A stretch of DNA of 64,000 nucleotides from Parvicella tangerina (GTDB lineage Bacteria; Bacteroidota; Bacteroidia; Flavobacteriales_D; Parvicellaceae), in NCBI RefSeq assembly GCF_907165195.1, contig NZ_OU015584.1, positions 1,922,001 to 1,986,000 on the forward strand, written 5' to 3'. The position numbers were made by a program, and so were the translations under genes. Shown here one piece after another: positions 32,207-40,315 of the stretch. Under the pieces are notes generated by a model, which saw nothing but the letters and a program-made list of their open reading frames with translations, did not search any database and had not been told where the DNA came from. Within the stretch, counting starts at the first letter, position 1, and each line of letters begins with the position of its first letter.

Positions 32207-32233
32207 AATATTAATGTGTTTTTTTAGGGTTAA

Positions 32234-33079
32234 TTATTGTTGTTCGAGTTTTACCGTCCGTATTGGAAACGGAATTTCTATATGATTTTCATCAAATGCT
32301 TTTTTAATGTATTTGATCGCCTGACTTTTGGCTAATAAATAACTCGGCTGAACAGGTTCTTCTATCCAAAACATTAAGGTGAAATTGATCGAGCTGTTTG
32401 CAAACTCTCCCCAAAATACTTGAGGCTTTTTTGATTCGTACAAACCATCTATTTTCTTGATCGCTTTCAACGCAACTTCTTCCACTTTTTCGAGATCTGA
32501 ATCGTAGGCTACACCACATTCCAGATCAATTCTTCGAAGAGGGTTGAGCGTGTAGTTTACCAACGGGTTCTGAATCACCAGTTTATTGGGAATGACTACA
32601 TCTTCACCTGTAAAAGTCTCAATGACCATGGAGCGAAGGCTGATTCCTTTAATAATCCCATTAAAGTTATTGCTCTCTACCGTATCTCCAATATTAAACG
32701 GTTTCCTGAAGGACATAATGATCCCAGAAATAATATTCAGTATGGGATCCTGAAATGCAAGTCCAACGGCCAAACCAGCAACACCAGCACCAGCAAGCAG
32801 AGAGGTGACTGTTTTGTCTAAATGTAAAATACCTAAAGCAGCAAAAATACCAGCTACGACAATCAGTACTGCTATCATTTTAGCTAGTAATTTGTTAACT
32901 GCTTCATTCTGACTAAATCGGTTCAGCGCCTTTTTACTCCATTTACTAATCCATTTAGAGATGAAAAAAGAAAGGATGAACACGACTATTGCCGCTATGA
33001 TGTTTGGAATGTTAGCTACAAGAAGATCAAGCCAGTTATTCAACTTGTCTAAAGCACTATCAAAAATTTTCATGATCAT
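32234..33079 (-). CDS. mscS: small-conductance mechanosensitive channel, MscS family
   Basis: The 281-residue product has three membrane helices in the first 130 residues. The pore-lining third helix is glycine/alanine-rich (LLAGAGVAGLAVGLAFQDP), and it is followed by the MscS beta domain (FNIGDTVESNNFNGIIKGISLRSM, VVIPNKLV) and the cytoplasmic alpha-beta domain. It opens on membrane tension to relieve osmotic shock. Two ATG codons (33079 and 33073) are possible and differ by two residues. It heads the group with dps. Confidence 0.92.
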   Translation of the reverse strand: MIMKIFDSALDKLNNWLDLLVANIPNIIAAIVVFILSFFISKWISKWSKKALNRFSQNEAVNKLLAKMIAVLIVVAGIFAALGILHLDKTVTSLLAGAGVAGLAVGLAFQDPILNIISGIIMSFRKPFNIGDTVESNNFNGIIKGISLRSMVIETFTGEDVVIPNKLVIQNPLVNYTLNPLRRIDLECGVAYDSDLEKVEEVALKAIKKIDGLYESKKPQVFWGEFANSSINFTLMFWIEEPVQPSYLLAKSQAIKYIKKAFDENHIEIPFPIRTVKLEQQ

Positions 33080-33232
33080 TGTTTAGGTTAGAAAAAAGTT
33101 CGTTCGACTAAGGGCTATACGCAATTAAGCAAAGCCTCTTGTCGTTAGATAACGTATTTTCTTAAACAGCTAAACATGTCATTAGTATACAAAATATACT
33201 TCAAAAATGAAAATATATTCTGTAAAAATATG

Positions 33233-34228
33233 TTAAAACCACTTTTTCTTTCTGAAATATAGGATAAGGCCAATAGTAATTAAGAGCATTACCGCCCAAA
33301 CAACATAATAACCATATTCAGACTGAAGTTCTGGCATGTTTTGAAAATTCATACCATAGACACCTACGATAAAAGTAAGGGGAATGAAAAGAGCAGCTAC
33401 AATAGTGAGAAACTGCATCACCTCATTGCTTCGTTGAGAGAGAACAGCAAAGTACTGATTAGTCATGGATTCCAAATCGGACTTTTCTTCATCAATCTCG
33501 TCAAAAATGTACAGGATTTGATCTTTAAGATCGTTGTAGTAGGGTATATTTGATTCCTCAATGAAACGATTTCTGCTGTTGGATAGTTTGACTAATTGAT
33601 CCCTTAACGGACTCAGCGACTTCTTCAGCAATTTTAATTCATCTTTGTATTTTTCAACCTGATTAAAAAAGGATTCATTAAAATCACGATGAATCACCAC
33701 TTGAGTATCATCTATTCTTTTTTGAATATCTGAAAGCTCATTTTGGTAGCTTTTTAACACAGCATCTATGAGCAGATAAAGGAGATAGTCTACTTTTTTT
33801 GTCCTCACGATTCCCGTGTTGTTCTTAAGTCTTCCTCTTATTTCATTAAACAAGTCACCATGACGTTCCTGATAACTGATTAAAGCATTGTCTTTTAGTA
33901 CAAAACTCATTTGTTCAACTTGTGCCTTGCCTTTTTTTCGGAAGATGCTCTTTAAGGTAACGAAGATATAATCTTCAAATTCTTCAATTTTCGGGCGTTC
34001 TTTCAGTTGAGCGATATCGTTTTGAGTAACTCTATGGATATCAAATCTCTTATAAGAATTTTGTATTTGTTCCTTGAGTTCAAAAGAGTGGAAGTTAAGC
34101 CAATAAAATTTATCATGGTCCAGCGGGATGCTCATAATATCATCCTCAGATAAGTAATAGTTAGACTCACAGACCTCTTCATTGTAGTGAAAAAGCTGTG
34201 AGTTAGATTGTTTCTGTTTTTCGCTCAT
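33233..34228 (-). CDS. corA: CorA-family magnesium/divalent cation channel
   Basis: The 331-residue product has a large N-terminal cytoplasmic domain with a long helix. Two membrane helices lie at the C-terminus, with the selectivity motif YGMNF at the end of the first (about 285-289) and a basic tail (YFRKKKWF). It forms a pentameric Mg2+ channel in the inner membrane. Length and layout are standard for CorA. It stands alone: the 28-base space after the sigma/anti-sigma operon and a 153-base gap to mscS hold no other gene. Confidence 0.92.
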   Translation of the reverse strand: MSEKQKQSNSQLFHYNEEVCESNYYLSEDDIMSIPLDHDKFYWLNFHSFELKEQIQNSYKRFDIHRVTQNDIAQLKERPKIEEFEDYIFVTLKSIFRKKGKAQVEQMSFVLKDNALISYQERHGDLFNEIRGRLKNNTGIVRTKKVDYLLYLLIDAVLKSYQNELSDIQKRIDDTQVVIHRDFNESFFNQVEKYKDELKLLKKSLSPLRDQLVKLSNSRNRFIEESNIPYYNDLKDQILYIFDEIDEEKSDLESMTNQYFAVLSQRSNEVMQFLTIVAALFIPLTFIVGVYGMNFQNMPELQSEYGYYVVWAVMLLITIGLILYFRKKKWF

Positions 34229-34256
34229 AGAGTAAAAATAGCAAAAACAAATTGAA

Positions 34257-34877
34257 TCAATCCTTCAGAATGATATTAGGAATCAAAACAGCAGTTTCAT
34301 CGTTCGCAAAAGAACTTGATGTTGAATGCTTATCTATTCCCATTGTGGATACTGGATATGGGCCACTTGGGTTGAGCACTCTCTTGGAGTCAGCATATTC
34401 ATTGGAGGGAGTGTTTGATTCAACAGGTACTTCTACGTAGGTTATTTTTTCTACTACCAAAGGTTTTTCAATAACTTCATAAACGGTATCGTAGACATAT
34501 TCAGTTTTTATCAGAGTGTCCACTTTTGTGATGTATTCCGTCTGCGCTTCAGTTTTGATGACCTCTTTTTCTAGGGGTTTAATAAACCACGTGATAAGCA
34601 CAACAGCAGCCACCGCTATTCCCGATTGGTAGAGCGGTAGAGACTTAAACCAAAAACCTTTGCATTCATTAATGGGGACAAGAGGTGGTGCTATTGCATT
34701 TTGCTTATCTGCGTATAACGTTGCAGACTCAATGATAATGTTCCGTTGTAATTGATATTCTTCTTTAGTCAATAGTGTCAAAACAAATGATTTTTCATCT
34801 GCTGATAATTCCTCAAACTGCTTCTGTTCAAGAAGTTCTTGTAATCTAATCTCATTGTCGTATAAGTGCTTATCCAT
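34257..34877 (-). CDS. single-pass membrane protein, candidate anti-sigma factor
   Basis: The 206-residue product has a cytoplasmic N-terminal half (KFFELSADEK-like helical stretch, ELLEQKQFEELSADE), one membrane helix near 80-96 (GIAVAAVVLITWFI) and a periplasmic tail rich in Val, Glu and Thr. It follows the ECF sigma gene by one base. That place and topology are those of an anti-sigma factor. The cytoplasmic part does not show a clear zinc anti-sigma (HxxxCxxC) motif, so the role is inferred from context. Confidence 0.6.
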   Translation of the reverse strand: MDKHLYDNEIRLQELLEQKQFEELSADEKSFVLTLLTKEEYQLQRNIIIESATLYADKQNAIAPPLVPINECKGFWFKSLPLYQSGIAVAAVVLITWFIKPLEKEVIKTEAQTEYITKVDTLIKTEYVYDTVYEVIEKPLVVEKITYVEVPVESNTPSNEYADSKRVLNPSGPYPVSTMGIDKHSTSSSFANDETAVLIPNIILKD

Positions 34878-34878
34878 A

Positions 34879-35478
34879 TCAGCTAATTTTAAAAGTATCC
34901 TGCCAATGGTCAGGGGAATATTGTTTTAATTGTTTGCTTATTATCTTGGTAGCATAAAATAATCTCGACTTTACCGTGCCGATAGAGGTGTCAGTGATCT
35001 CCGCTATTTCCAATAGAGAGAAATTTTCGAGATGTCTTAGAATAAATACTACTTTATGATGATGTTCTAATAGGTGTATTTCCTTTCTTAATAGTTTACG
35101 AAAAGCCTTTCTGTTTAATGAAGGTTGGTCTTCGGTGGATATCTTCAATAATAAACTATGACTGTCATTTACTTCAGTCATTATTCCCTTCCTGAATGAT
35201 GTTTTACACATATTTGAGGCAATGGTGAACACCCAAGTGTAAAAACGCTTTTCAGGATTAAAGAGATGTTTCTTTTCAATCACTTTGACAAAAAGGTCTT
35301 GTAAAAAGTCTTGTGCCTTGCTTTCATCACCATAAAGCATCTTGATAAAATACCCTAGTAAACGATCAGCATAGCGCGCATAAAGTTCGGTAATCGCTTT
35401 TTGATGATTCTTCTTTTGAAAAAGCCGCATCAATTCCTCATCACTCAACGATTTGATATTTTTACTTATCAGCTTCAA
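34879..35478 (-). CDS. ECF-type RNA polymerase sigma factor
   Basis: The 199-residue product has sigma region 2 (AQDFLQDLFVKVIEKKHLF, FYTWVFTIASNMCKTSFRK) and region 4 (VVFILRHLENFSLLEIAEITDTSIGTVKSRLFYA), the form of extracytoplasmic-function sigma factors. It lies two bases after the TPR-SUMF1 gene and one base before the membrane protein gene, so all three are one transcript. It should direct RNA polymerase to a small regulon when released by its anti-sigma factor; the target promoters cannot be told here. Confidence 0.9.
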   Translation of the reverse strand: MKLISKNIKSLSDEELMRLFQKKNHQKAITELYARYADRLLGYFIKMLYGDESKAQDFLQDLFVKVIEKKHLFNPEKRFYTWVFTIASNMCKTSFRKGIMTEVNDSHSLLLKISTEDQPSLNRKAFRKLLRKEIHLLEHHHKVVFILRHLENFSLLEIAEITDTSIGTVKSRLFYATKIISKQLKQYSPDHWQDTFKIS

Positions 35479-35480
35479 CG

Positions 35481-37382
35481 TTATTCTTGAATAATTTCCA
35501 TGATTACCCTAAAACCAATTCTAGGGTCTGGTCCTTCATATTTTTGCGTTTTGTTAAACGTTGAGTTTTCAAAGGTGTGAGCCCAGCTTCCTCCTTTTGC
35601 TATTCCTTTTTTACTAATCATTTCGGCAACGTTACCCATTGTGCAATAAAAACCCATTTCATTTGGTAGATATGAATAGGTATTCACTGGAAAGAAACCT
35701 CCATCAGCTTGGAAATCATTTTCGCCTGTTTTAATATTGGTCAAATAGCATCCTTTTTCATTGGTGATTTGATCGTCTTTAAAGCAGGTGTTATTCGCAG
35801 GCTTACCGGAAGCCGCGAGGTGTCTCCATTCAGGTTCTGTCGGTAACCTAAATAACACTTGTGTGTACTTTCGTTTTCGCTGAGTGTTATACTGTTGAGT
35901 TAACCAATTACAATATTCATTTGCTGCCTCATAAGATATGTTTACTACAGGATACTCATCGTAGGCGGGATGCCAATGGTAATTATCTCTTATTGGTTCG
36001 GTGTAATTATCAAGTGCTGTTACCCATTTTGAACTATCGTAAAGACATTTATTATAGAGCTCCATATTCCTTGATTTTTTCAAGTTAGTTAAAAACATTC
36101 TATACTGAAGATTGGTAACTTCGGTCTCAGAGGCATACAGGTTATCATCAAAAAGCAACATACTCTTTTCGATGTCCTTTGTATTCAGTAGCATGGTGAT
36201 GTAACGAATATCAGTGGACTTTGAAGCTTCTTCTTCCAAAAGGTCAGCGATTTCAGTTTGCTGACCAGATTTCTCACTAATGGATACGATTAATTGAAGC
36301 AACTTAGTTTGCTTTTCTTTGTTTTCACTCTTTACATAATGTTTATACAATTTCACCATAGAAGGTAGATACAAAGCATTCATGTAGTCAGCCACACCAT
36401 TACTAATATTAAAAGAAAACACCTCTTGCAAGTAATCCAATAGGTACCGATGTTCGTAATTTCGTTTGATAATGGAAATATTATCTATGCTTTCCTTGGA
36501 ATATTTATATGTTAGTCCAACTAGATGGAAATCATCACTATAGTTTTCAAATTGAAAGATCGCATTAACACATACATGAATGGAGCCTCTGGTGTAATTA
36601 TTTAGTATATGCTCGTAAATCTGTGCAACCTTTGAATCATACTCATCATTAGATTTTACGTTTTCCATTGAAATATTTAATGGAGGAATCCCAAGTTCTT
36701 CAAACAATTGGTTTCTATAATTATCGATCAGAATAAGTGAGGTGTTGATATTTTTTACGTCTTTTCTATACCCCTTGTACTCCTGAATAGTCCAGATAGG
36801 ATAAGTATCATTGTCTCCAGCGGAAAAAACGATTGACTTACTTTCTAAACCAGCCAACACGTTATAACCCCAATTCAAAGTTGACGCAGCCAATTCATTT
36901 GCTTCAAAATACTTCTTACAAAACTTACTGTAGTTCTCCTTGTCTCTAATAATTTCGTAGTGTGTCAGTAAATTTACATATGTTCTGGGATCGTTAGGAT
37001 TAATCTGATACGCTCTTTCTAAAAATTTAAATGCTTCGTCATCATTAGCAACACTTTCCTTAAGATACATAAGCAAATTAGCCTCCAATGAATTGGGTAA
37101 ATTTTCGTAAGCAGTCTCGGTTATATTGATACACAGAGAATCGTAATAAGCACGGCTTTCCTCATTAGTTAAATTCCTTAAGGCTCTTGAACTATTATAA
37201 TAGTTAAACCAGGCATTTGCATTCTTTTGATTCTTGTCGATTTCCGCTTTCCATAATTCAAGTTGCTCTTCGTACCAAGAAATTTCGTGTCTGTCTTTAA
37301 CGATACTGTAAACGGTTTGCGGTTGTTGTCCAAACACTCCTAAAGTTATGAGCGTTAAAAAAATAACTGTGAATTGTTTCAT
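35481..37382 (-). CDS. exported TPR protein with a non-catalytic SUMF1/FGE-like domain
   Basis: The 633-residue product has a signal peptide (1-18). A TPR-like helical region follows (about 35-165, 300-390; AWFNYYNSSRALRNL, DPRTYVNLLTHYE). A C-terminal formylglycine-generating-enzyme-like domain lies at about 415-633, with TNLQYRMFL, YPVVNISYEAANEYCNWL, FRLPTEPEWRHLA, GNVAEMI, GGSWAHTF and RIGFRVI. The catalytic cysteine pair of true FGE would fall after GGSW, and that place reads AHTFENSTFNKTQ with no cysteine. It is therefore likely a binding domain, as in the T9SS/gliding proteins GldJ and GldK. It heads the sigma-factor operon and may deliver an envelope signal. Confidence 0.82.
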   Translation of the reverse strand: MKQFTVIFLTLITLGVFGQQPQTVYSIVKDRHEISWYEEQLELWKAEIDKNQKNANAWFNYYNSSRALRNLTNEESRAYYDSLCINITETAYENLPNSLEANLLMYLKESVANDDEAFKFLERAYQINPNDPRTYVNLLTHYEIIRDKENYSKFCKKYFEANELAASTLNWGYNVLAGLESKSIVFSAGDNDTYPIWTIQEYKGYRKDVKNINTSLILIDNYRNQLFEELGIPPLNISMENVKSNDEYDSKVAQIYEHILNNYTRGSIHVCVNAIFQFENYSDDFHLVGLTYKYSKESIDNISIIKRNYEHRYLLDYLQEVFSFNISNGVADYMNALYLPSMVKLYKHYVKSENKEKQTKLLQLIVSISEKSGQQTEIADLLEEEASKSTDIRYITMLLNTKDIEKSMLLFDDNLYASETEVTNLQYRMFLTNLKKSRNMELYNKCLYDSSKWVTALDNYTEPIRDNYHWHPAYDEYPVVNISYEAANEYCNWLTQQYNTQRKRKYTQVLFRLPTEPEWRHLAASGKPANNTCFKDDQITNEKGCYLTNIKTGENDFQADGGFFPVNTYSYLPNEMGFYCTMGNVAEMISKKGIAKGGSWAHTFENSTFNKTQKYEGPDPRIGFRVIMEIIQE

Positions 37383-37516
37383 GTTGTGTTGATTTGAAGA
37401 AGAATGAGCTCGAATTCTTTCGGTTTGCAGTATTACTCAAAATTGGAGAGAAAGTTCAATGTGTTGTTAACTTTTTTTTCAGCAGATCAAAACTAATGAA
37501 TCCAAGGAGGAATGAT

Positions 37517-37524
37517 TACTTTCG
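37517..37524 (+). promoter_or_regulatory. candidate promoter -7 box of the FAD oxidoreductase
   Basis: TACTTTCG resembles the boxes TATATTCG and TATCTTCG seen elsewhere in this window and lies 18 bases before GTG 37543. A -33 TTG at the right distance was not found. Confidence 0.4.
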
Positions 37525-37542
37525 TAAAAACATGTTTGTCTT

Positions 37543-39108
37543 GTGAAAAAAATCGTTCAAATATCCGTAGCACCGCATGTGGCCTTCGATCTTGAGAAGC
37601 TTAAAAGGGAGGTTAGTAATAAGTTCAAACTGAAAGGCGATTTTGGATTTCAAATTATTAAAAGGTCGATTGACGCGCGAAGAAAGCCTGTTAAGTATGC
37701 GCTAGCAATTGAGGTGGTTCAAAATGAAGAGTTGACAGATCGTTCTATGGAGTTTACTTATCATCCAGTTGATGAGAGTGCAAAATCGGTTGTGATCATT
37801 GGGGCGGGACCAGCAGGTCTATTTGCTGGGCTAGAGGCAATTGAGCGAGGACTAAAGCCCATCATTTTTGAAAGAGGAAAAGACGTAAAGGAACGAAGAA
37901 AGGATTTAGCGAGAATTACTAAGGAGATGATCGTTGATCCGAATTCTAATTATTGTTTTGGAGAGGGTGGTGCTGGAACTTACTCTGATGGTAAGCTGTA
38001 CACACGTAGTAAAAAAAAGGGGAGTGTAAGAAAGGTACTGCAACAATTGGTTCATTTTGGAGCGGATGAGGATATACTGGTTGATGCGCATCCGCATATC
38101 GGAACAAATAAGCTTCCAAAATTGATCGAAAATATTCGCAAGGAGATTTTAAGATGTGGTGGAGCGATTCACTTTCAAAGTAAGCTTACAGATCTGTTAA
38201 TTAAAGAAGGTAGGGTAATTGGAGTTGTGATCAACGGAGAACGAGAGGTTAGTTGTAGCAAGGTTGTTTTAGCAACAGGACATAGCGCTAGAGACATCTT
38301 TTACCTGCTAAACGACAAAGGGTTAACACTGGAGTTTAAACCTTTTGCTTTAGGTGTGAGGGTGGAGCATAGTCAAGCGTTGATCGATAGGATTCAATAT
38401 GGAAAAGCTGATAGAGGACAGTATTTGCCTCCTGCATCTTATAGCTTAGTGCATAATACGAAAGATAGAGGTGTGTATTCATTTTGTATGTGCCCAGGTG
38501 GAATTATAGCTCCGTGTGCTACTGATCAAAAAGAAGTGGTAACTAATGGATGGTCTCCTAGTAAGCGTAATAACCCTTACAGTAATTCTGGGATTGTGAC
38601 AGAGGTACGGTGGGAGGACATACCAGACTTTCATAAGTATGGTGCTTTAGCAGGTTTGGAGTTTCAAAAAAGTGTGGAAAAGGCTTGTTGGAAGGCAGCT
38701 GGTGAAACGCAAAAGGTTCCAGCACAAAGGCTGGTTGATTTTGTCGAAAATAGAAGTTCAAAAGATTTGCCTAAAACCTCTTACTTTCCAGGGTTAGTTT
38801 CAGTAAACTTAAATGATGTTTTACCTGCGTTTGTCTCAAATAATCTGCGTGAAGGGTTTGTGAAGTTTAATGATAAGATGAGGGGATACCTGACCAATGA
38901 GGCAGTTATTCATGGAACAGAATCCAGAACCTCCTCTCCGGTAAGAATACCAAGAAATGAAGGGCTAGAGCATCCTGAGGTAAGAGGTCTTTATCCTTGT
39001 GGAGAAGGAGCGGGTTATGCAGGGGGAATTGTATCAGCGGCTATTGATGGGCAAAACGTTATTCAAGCAATTGAACTATCTTTACATTCAAAACAGTCAG
39101 AAAGTTAA
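37543..39108 (+). CDS. FAD-dependent oxidoreductase of the COG2509 type
   Basis: The 521-residue product starts at GTG 37543. A small N-terminal domain (1-80) is followed by an FAD-binding Rossmann fold (VVIIGAGPAGLFAGLEAIERG, about 82-102), a GEGGAGTYSDGKLYTR motif, a second nucleotide-contact site (VVLATGHSARD) and a C-terminal FAD motif (GLYPCGEGAGYAGGIVSAAIDG). It belongs to the uncharacterised dehydrogenase group that is widespread in bacteria and whose substrate is unknown. A TACTTTCG box at 37517-37524 is a likely -7 element, 18 bases before the start, and rules out the ATG at 37512. Confidence 0.82.
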   Translation: MKKIVQISVAPHVAFDLEKLKREVSNKFKLKGDFGFQIIKRSIDARRKPVKYALAIEVVQNEELTDRSMEFTYHPVDESAKSVVIIGAGPAGLFAGLEAIERGLKPIIFERGKDVKERRKDLARITKEMIVDPNSNYCFGEGGAGTYSDGKLYTRSKKKGSVRKVLQQLVHFGADEDILVDAHPHIGTNKLPKLIENIRKEILRCGGAIHFQSKLTDLLIKEGRVIGVVINGEREVSCSKVVLATGHSARDIFYLLNDKGLTLEFKPFALGVRVEHSQALIDRIQYGKADRGQYLPPASYSLVHNTKDRGVYSFCMCPGGIIAPCATDQKEVVTNGWSPSKRNNPYSNSGIVTEVRWEDIPDFHKYGALAGLEFQKSVEKACWKAAGETQKVPAQRLVDFVENRSSKDLPKTSYFPGLVSVNLNDVLPAFVSNNLREGFVKFNDKMRGYLTNEAVIHGTESRTSSPVRIPRNEGLEHPEVRGLYPCGEGAGYAGGIVSAAIDGQNVIQAIELSLHSKQSES

Positions 39109-39118
39109 TTCAGTAACT

Positions 39119-39445
39119 ATGAAAAGAAAGGTTGTCTGTTACTCATTGGGGGTATTTGGATCGCTCGTCTTGATGTCTGGATCTTGCGATAAGAAAGAAG
39201 TCGTGTGTGATGGTAATCACGCTGAGCTAACCTATGAAAAAGATATAAAACCAATCATCGATGACAACTGTATTCACTGTCATGAAGGGTATTCAAGCTT
39301 CACTGGATTAAAAGTATCAATCAACAATGGTGCTTTTGAAAGGGAAGTGATTGTTCGCCAAACGATGCCTCAGGGAGGTAAACTTAAAATGGAGGAACTT
39401 GTCATGATAAAGTGTTGGTTAGATGGAGGAGCTGATGAAAAGTAA
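39119..39445 (+). CDS. small lipoprotein with a CxxCH heme-binding motif
   Basis: The ATG at 39119 gives a lipoprotein signal (MKRKVVCYSLGVFGSLVLMSGSC), whereas the longer frame to 38999 runs inside the previous gene. The mature part of about 85 residues contains CIHCH, a c-type heme attachment motif, in YEKDIKPIIDDNCIHCH, and a distal methionine in RQTMPQGG that could be the sixth ligand. It resembles single-heme cytochrome domains attached to outer-membrane proteins in Bacteroidota. A paralog follows. It starts 10 bases after the FAD oxidoreductase stop, so the two may be cotranscribed. Confidence 0.8.
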   Translation: MKRKVVCYSLGVFGSLVLMSGSCDKKEVVCDGNHAELTYEKDIKPIIDDNCIHCHEGYSSFTGLKVSINNGAFEREVIVRQTMPQGGKLKMEELVMIKCWLDGGADEK

Positions 39446-39471
39446 TATCGTTTTTAAGATAATCTTAAGAA

Positions 39472-39502
39472 TTTGAGTACAACCTTTCAGGCGCTATATT
39501 CG
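39472..39502 (+). promoter_or_regulatory. promoter of the second CxxCH lipoprotein
   Basis: TTTG at 39472-39475 and TATATTCG at 39495-39502 are 19 bases apart, close to the Bacteroidota consensus. The ATG lies 20 bases downstream. The second paralog thus has its own promoter. Confidence 0.6.
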
Positions 39503-39522
39503 TTTCTCTTTAAAATTTAATA

Positions 39523-39828
39523 ATGAATAAGATGATCCTAATGATGGCTACTGCGATGGTTTTGGCAGTGTCATGTAAGAAAAATGAAGTTACGTGTGAT
39601 GGTTCAACAAGAACGTATGATGCTGATATCAAAAGCATTATTGATGCTAGTTGTGTGAGCTGTCATAGTCAGTATAGTACATATAGTGGTGTTAAATCCT
39701 CTGTAGACAATGGTGAATTTGAGCGTGAAGTGATCTCCAAACAAACTATGCCGCAAAATGGAAGCCTGAGTGATGCGGATCTTACTAAAATCAAGTGTTG
39801 GTTAGAACAGGGGGCTCCAGAGAATTAA
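39523..39828 (+). CDS. small lipoprotein with a CxxCH heme-binding motif (paralog of the previous gene)
   Basis: The 101-residue product has a lipoprotein signal (MNKMILMMATAMVLAVSC). Its domain is plainly homologous to the previous gene: VTCDG, the heme motif CVSCH, YSGVKSSVDNGEFEREVI, KQTMPQ and IKCWLEQGAPE. The heme motif and the MPQ methionine are both kept, so both copies should be functional mono-heme cytochromes held on a membrane. Two small cytochromes of this kind could shuttle electrons, but no oxidase or reductase is next to them. Confidence 0.82.
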   Translation: MNKMILMMATAMVLAVSCKKNEVTCDGSTRTYDADIKSIIDASCVSCHSQYSTYSGVKSSVDNGEFEREVISKQTMPQNGSLSDADLTKIKCWLEQGAPEN

Positions 39829-40305
39829 TTACTTCTTTCCAGGAGGTGGTGGAGGTGGTGGAAGTGATACGTCAAAATTAACAGGTTGATTTTTAGGAAA
39901 AGAAATTGACGGTAAGTCACCTAAAACGCTACTAAAAACAAGGCTCTTAATCTGTAGATTTTCGCAAGTTAGTTCTATAACACAAATACTAATATTCTTG
40001 GTAGATGCCCATCTGTATCCGTATTGAATAAGAGAATCTCCTTTTTGTTTGATCCCGTAATAGTTGTTGCTCTTCAGTGAATGACTATTTATGTATTCAC
40101 TATATTGCTCGCATATACTTGTAATTTCGTCAGCATTCTTTTGTAATGAATTATGTAAAGCGCTCCTCAGAGTGCTAAAATCCAATTCTAGGATGCTTTC
40201 CTTAATTTGATTGCAAAACTCCTGATCCTGTTCAGAATAATGTGGTTGAGAATAAACCATGAAGGATGATGATAGAAAAATAGCTATGATAAGATTACGA
40301 TTCAT
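39829..40305 (-). CDS. exported protein with a polyproline C-terminus
   Basis: The ATG at 40305 gives a signal peptide (MNRNLIIAIFLSSSFMVYSQ); the frame to 40335 would overlap the previous gene. The mature part of about 140 residues has three cysteines and no recognised family. The last ten residues are seven prolines followed by GKK, coded by GGT/GGA-rich repeats on the other strand. Such a proline run would need elongation factor P to translate and may serve as a binding or spacer tail. It follows the TPR gene by 10 bases. Confidence 0.65.
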   Translation of the reverse strand: MNRNLIIAIFLSSSFMVYSQPHYSEQDQEFCNQIKESILELDFSTLRSALHNSLQKNADEITSICEQYSEYINSHSLKSNNYYGIKQKGDSLIQYGYRWASTKNISICVIELTCENLQIKSLVFSSVLGDLPSISFPKNQPVNFDVSLPPPPPPPGKK

Positions 40306-40315
40306 AGTTGAAGTT

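Noticed and set aside
37504..37595. Perfect Shine-Dalgarno-like AAGGAGG in front of ATG 37512 and a 27-codon frame with a CxxC pair overlapping the FAD oxidoreductase start
   Set aside because: The ATG is out of frame with the oxidoreductase. A TACTTTCG promoter box (37517-37524) lies inside this frame, so it is probably not transcribed from its start. Shine-Dalgarno sites are rarely used in this lineage.
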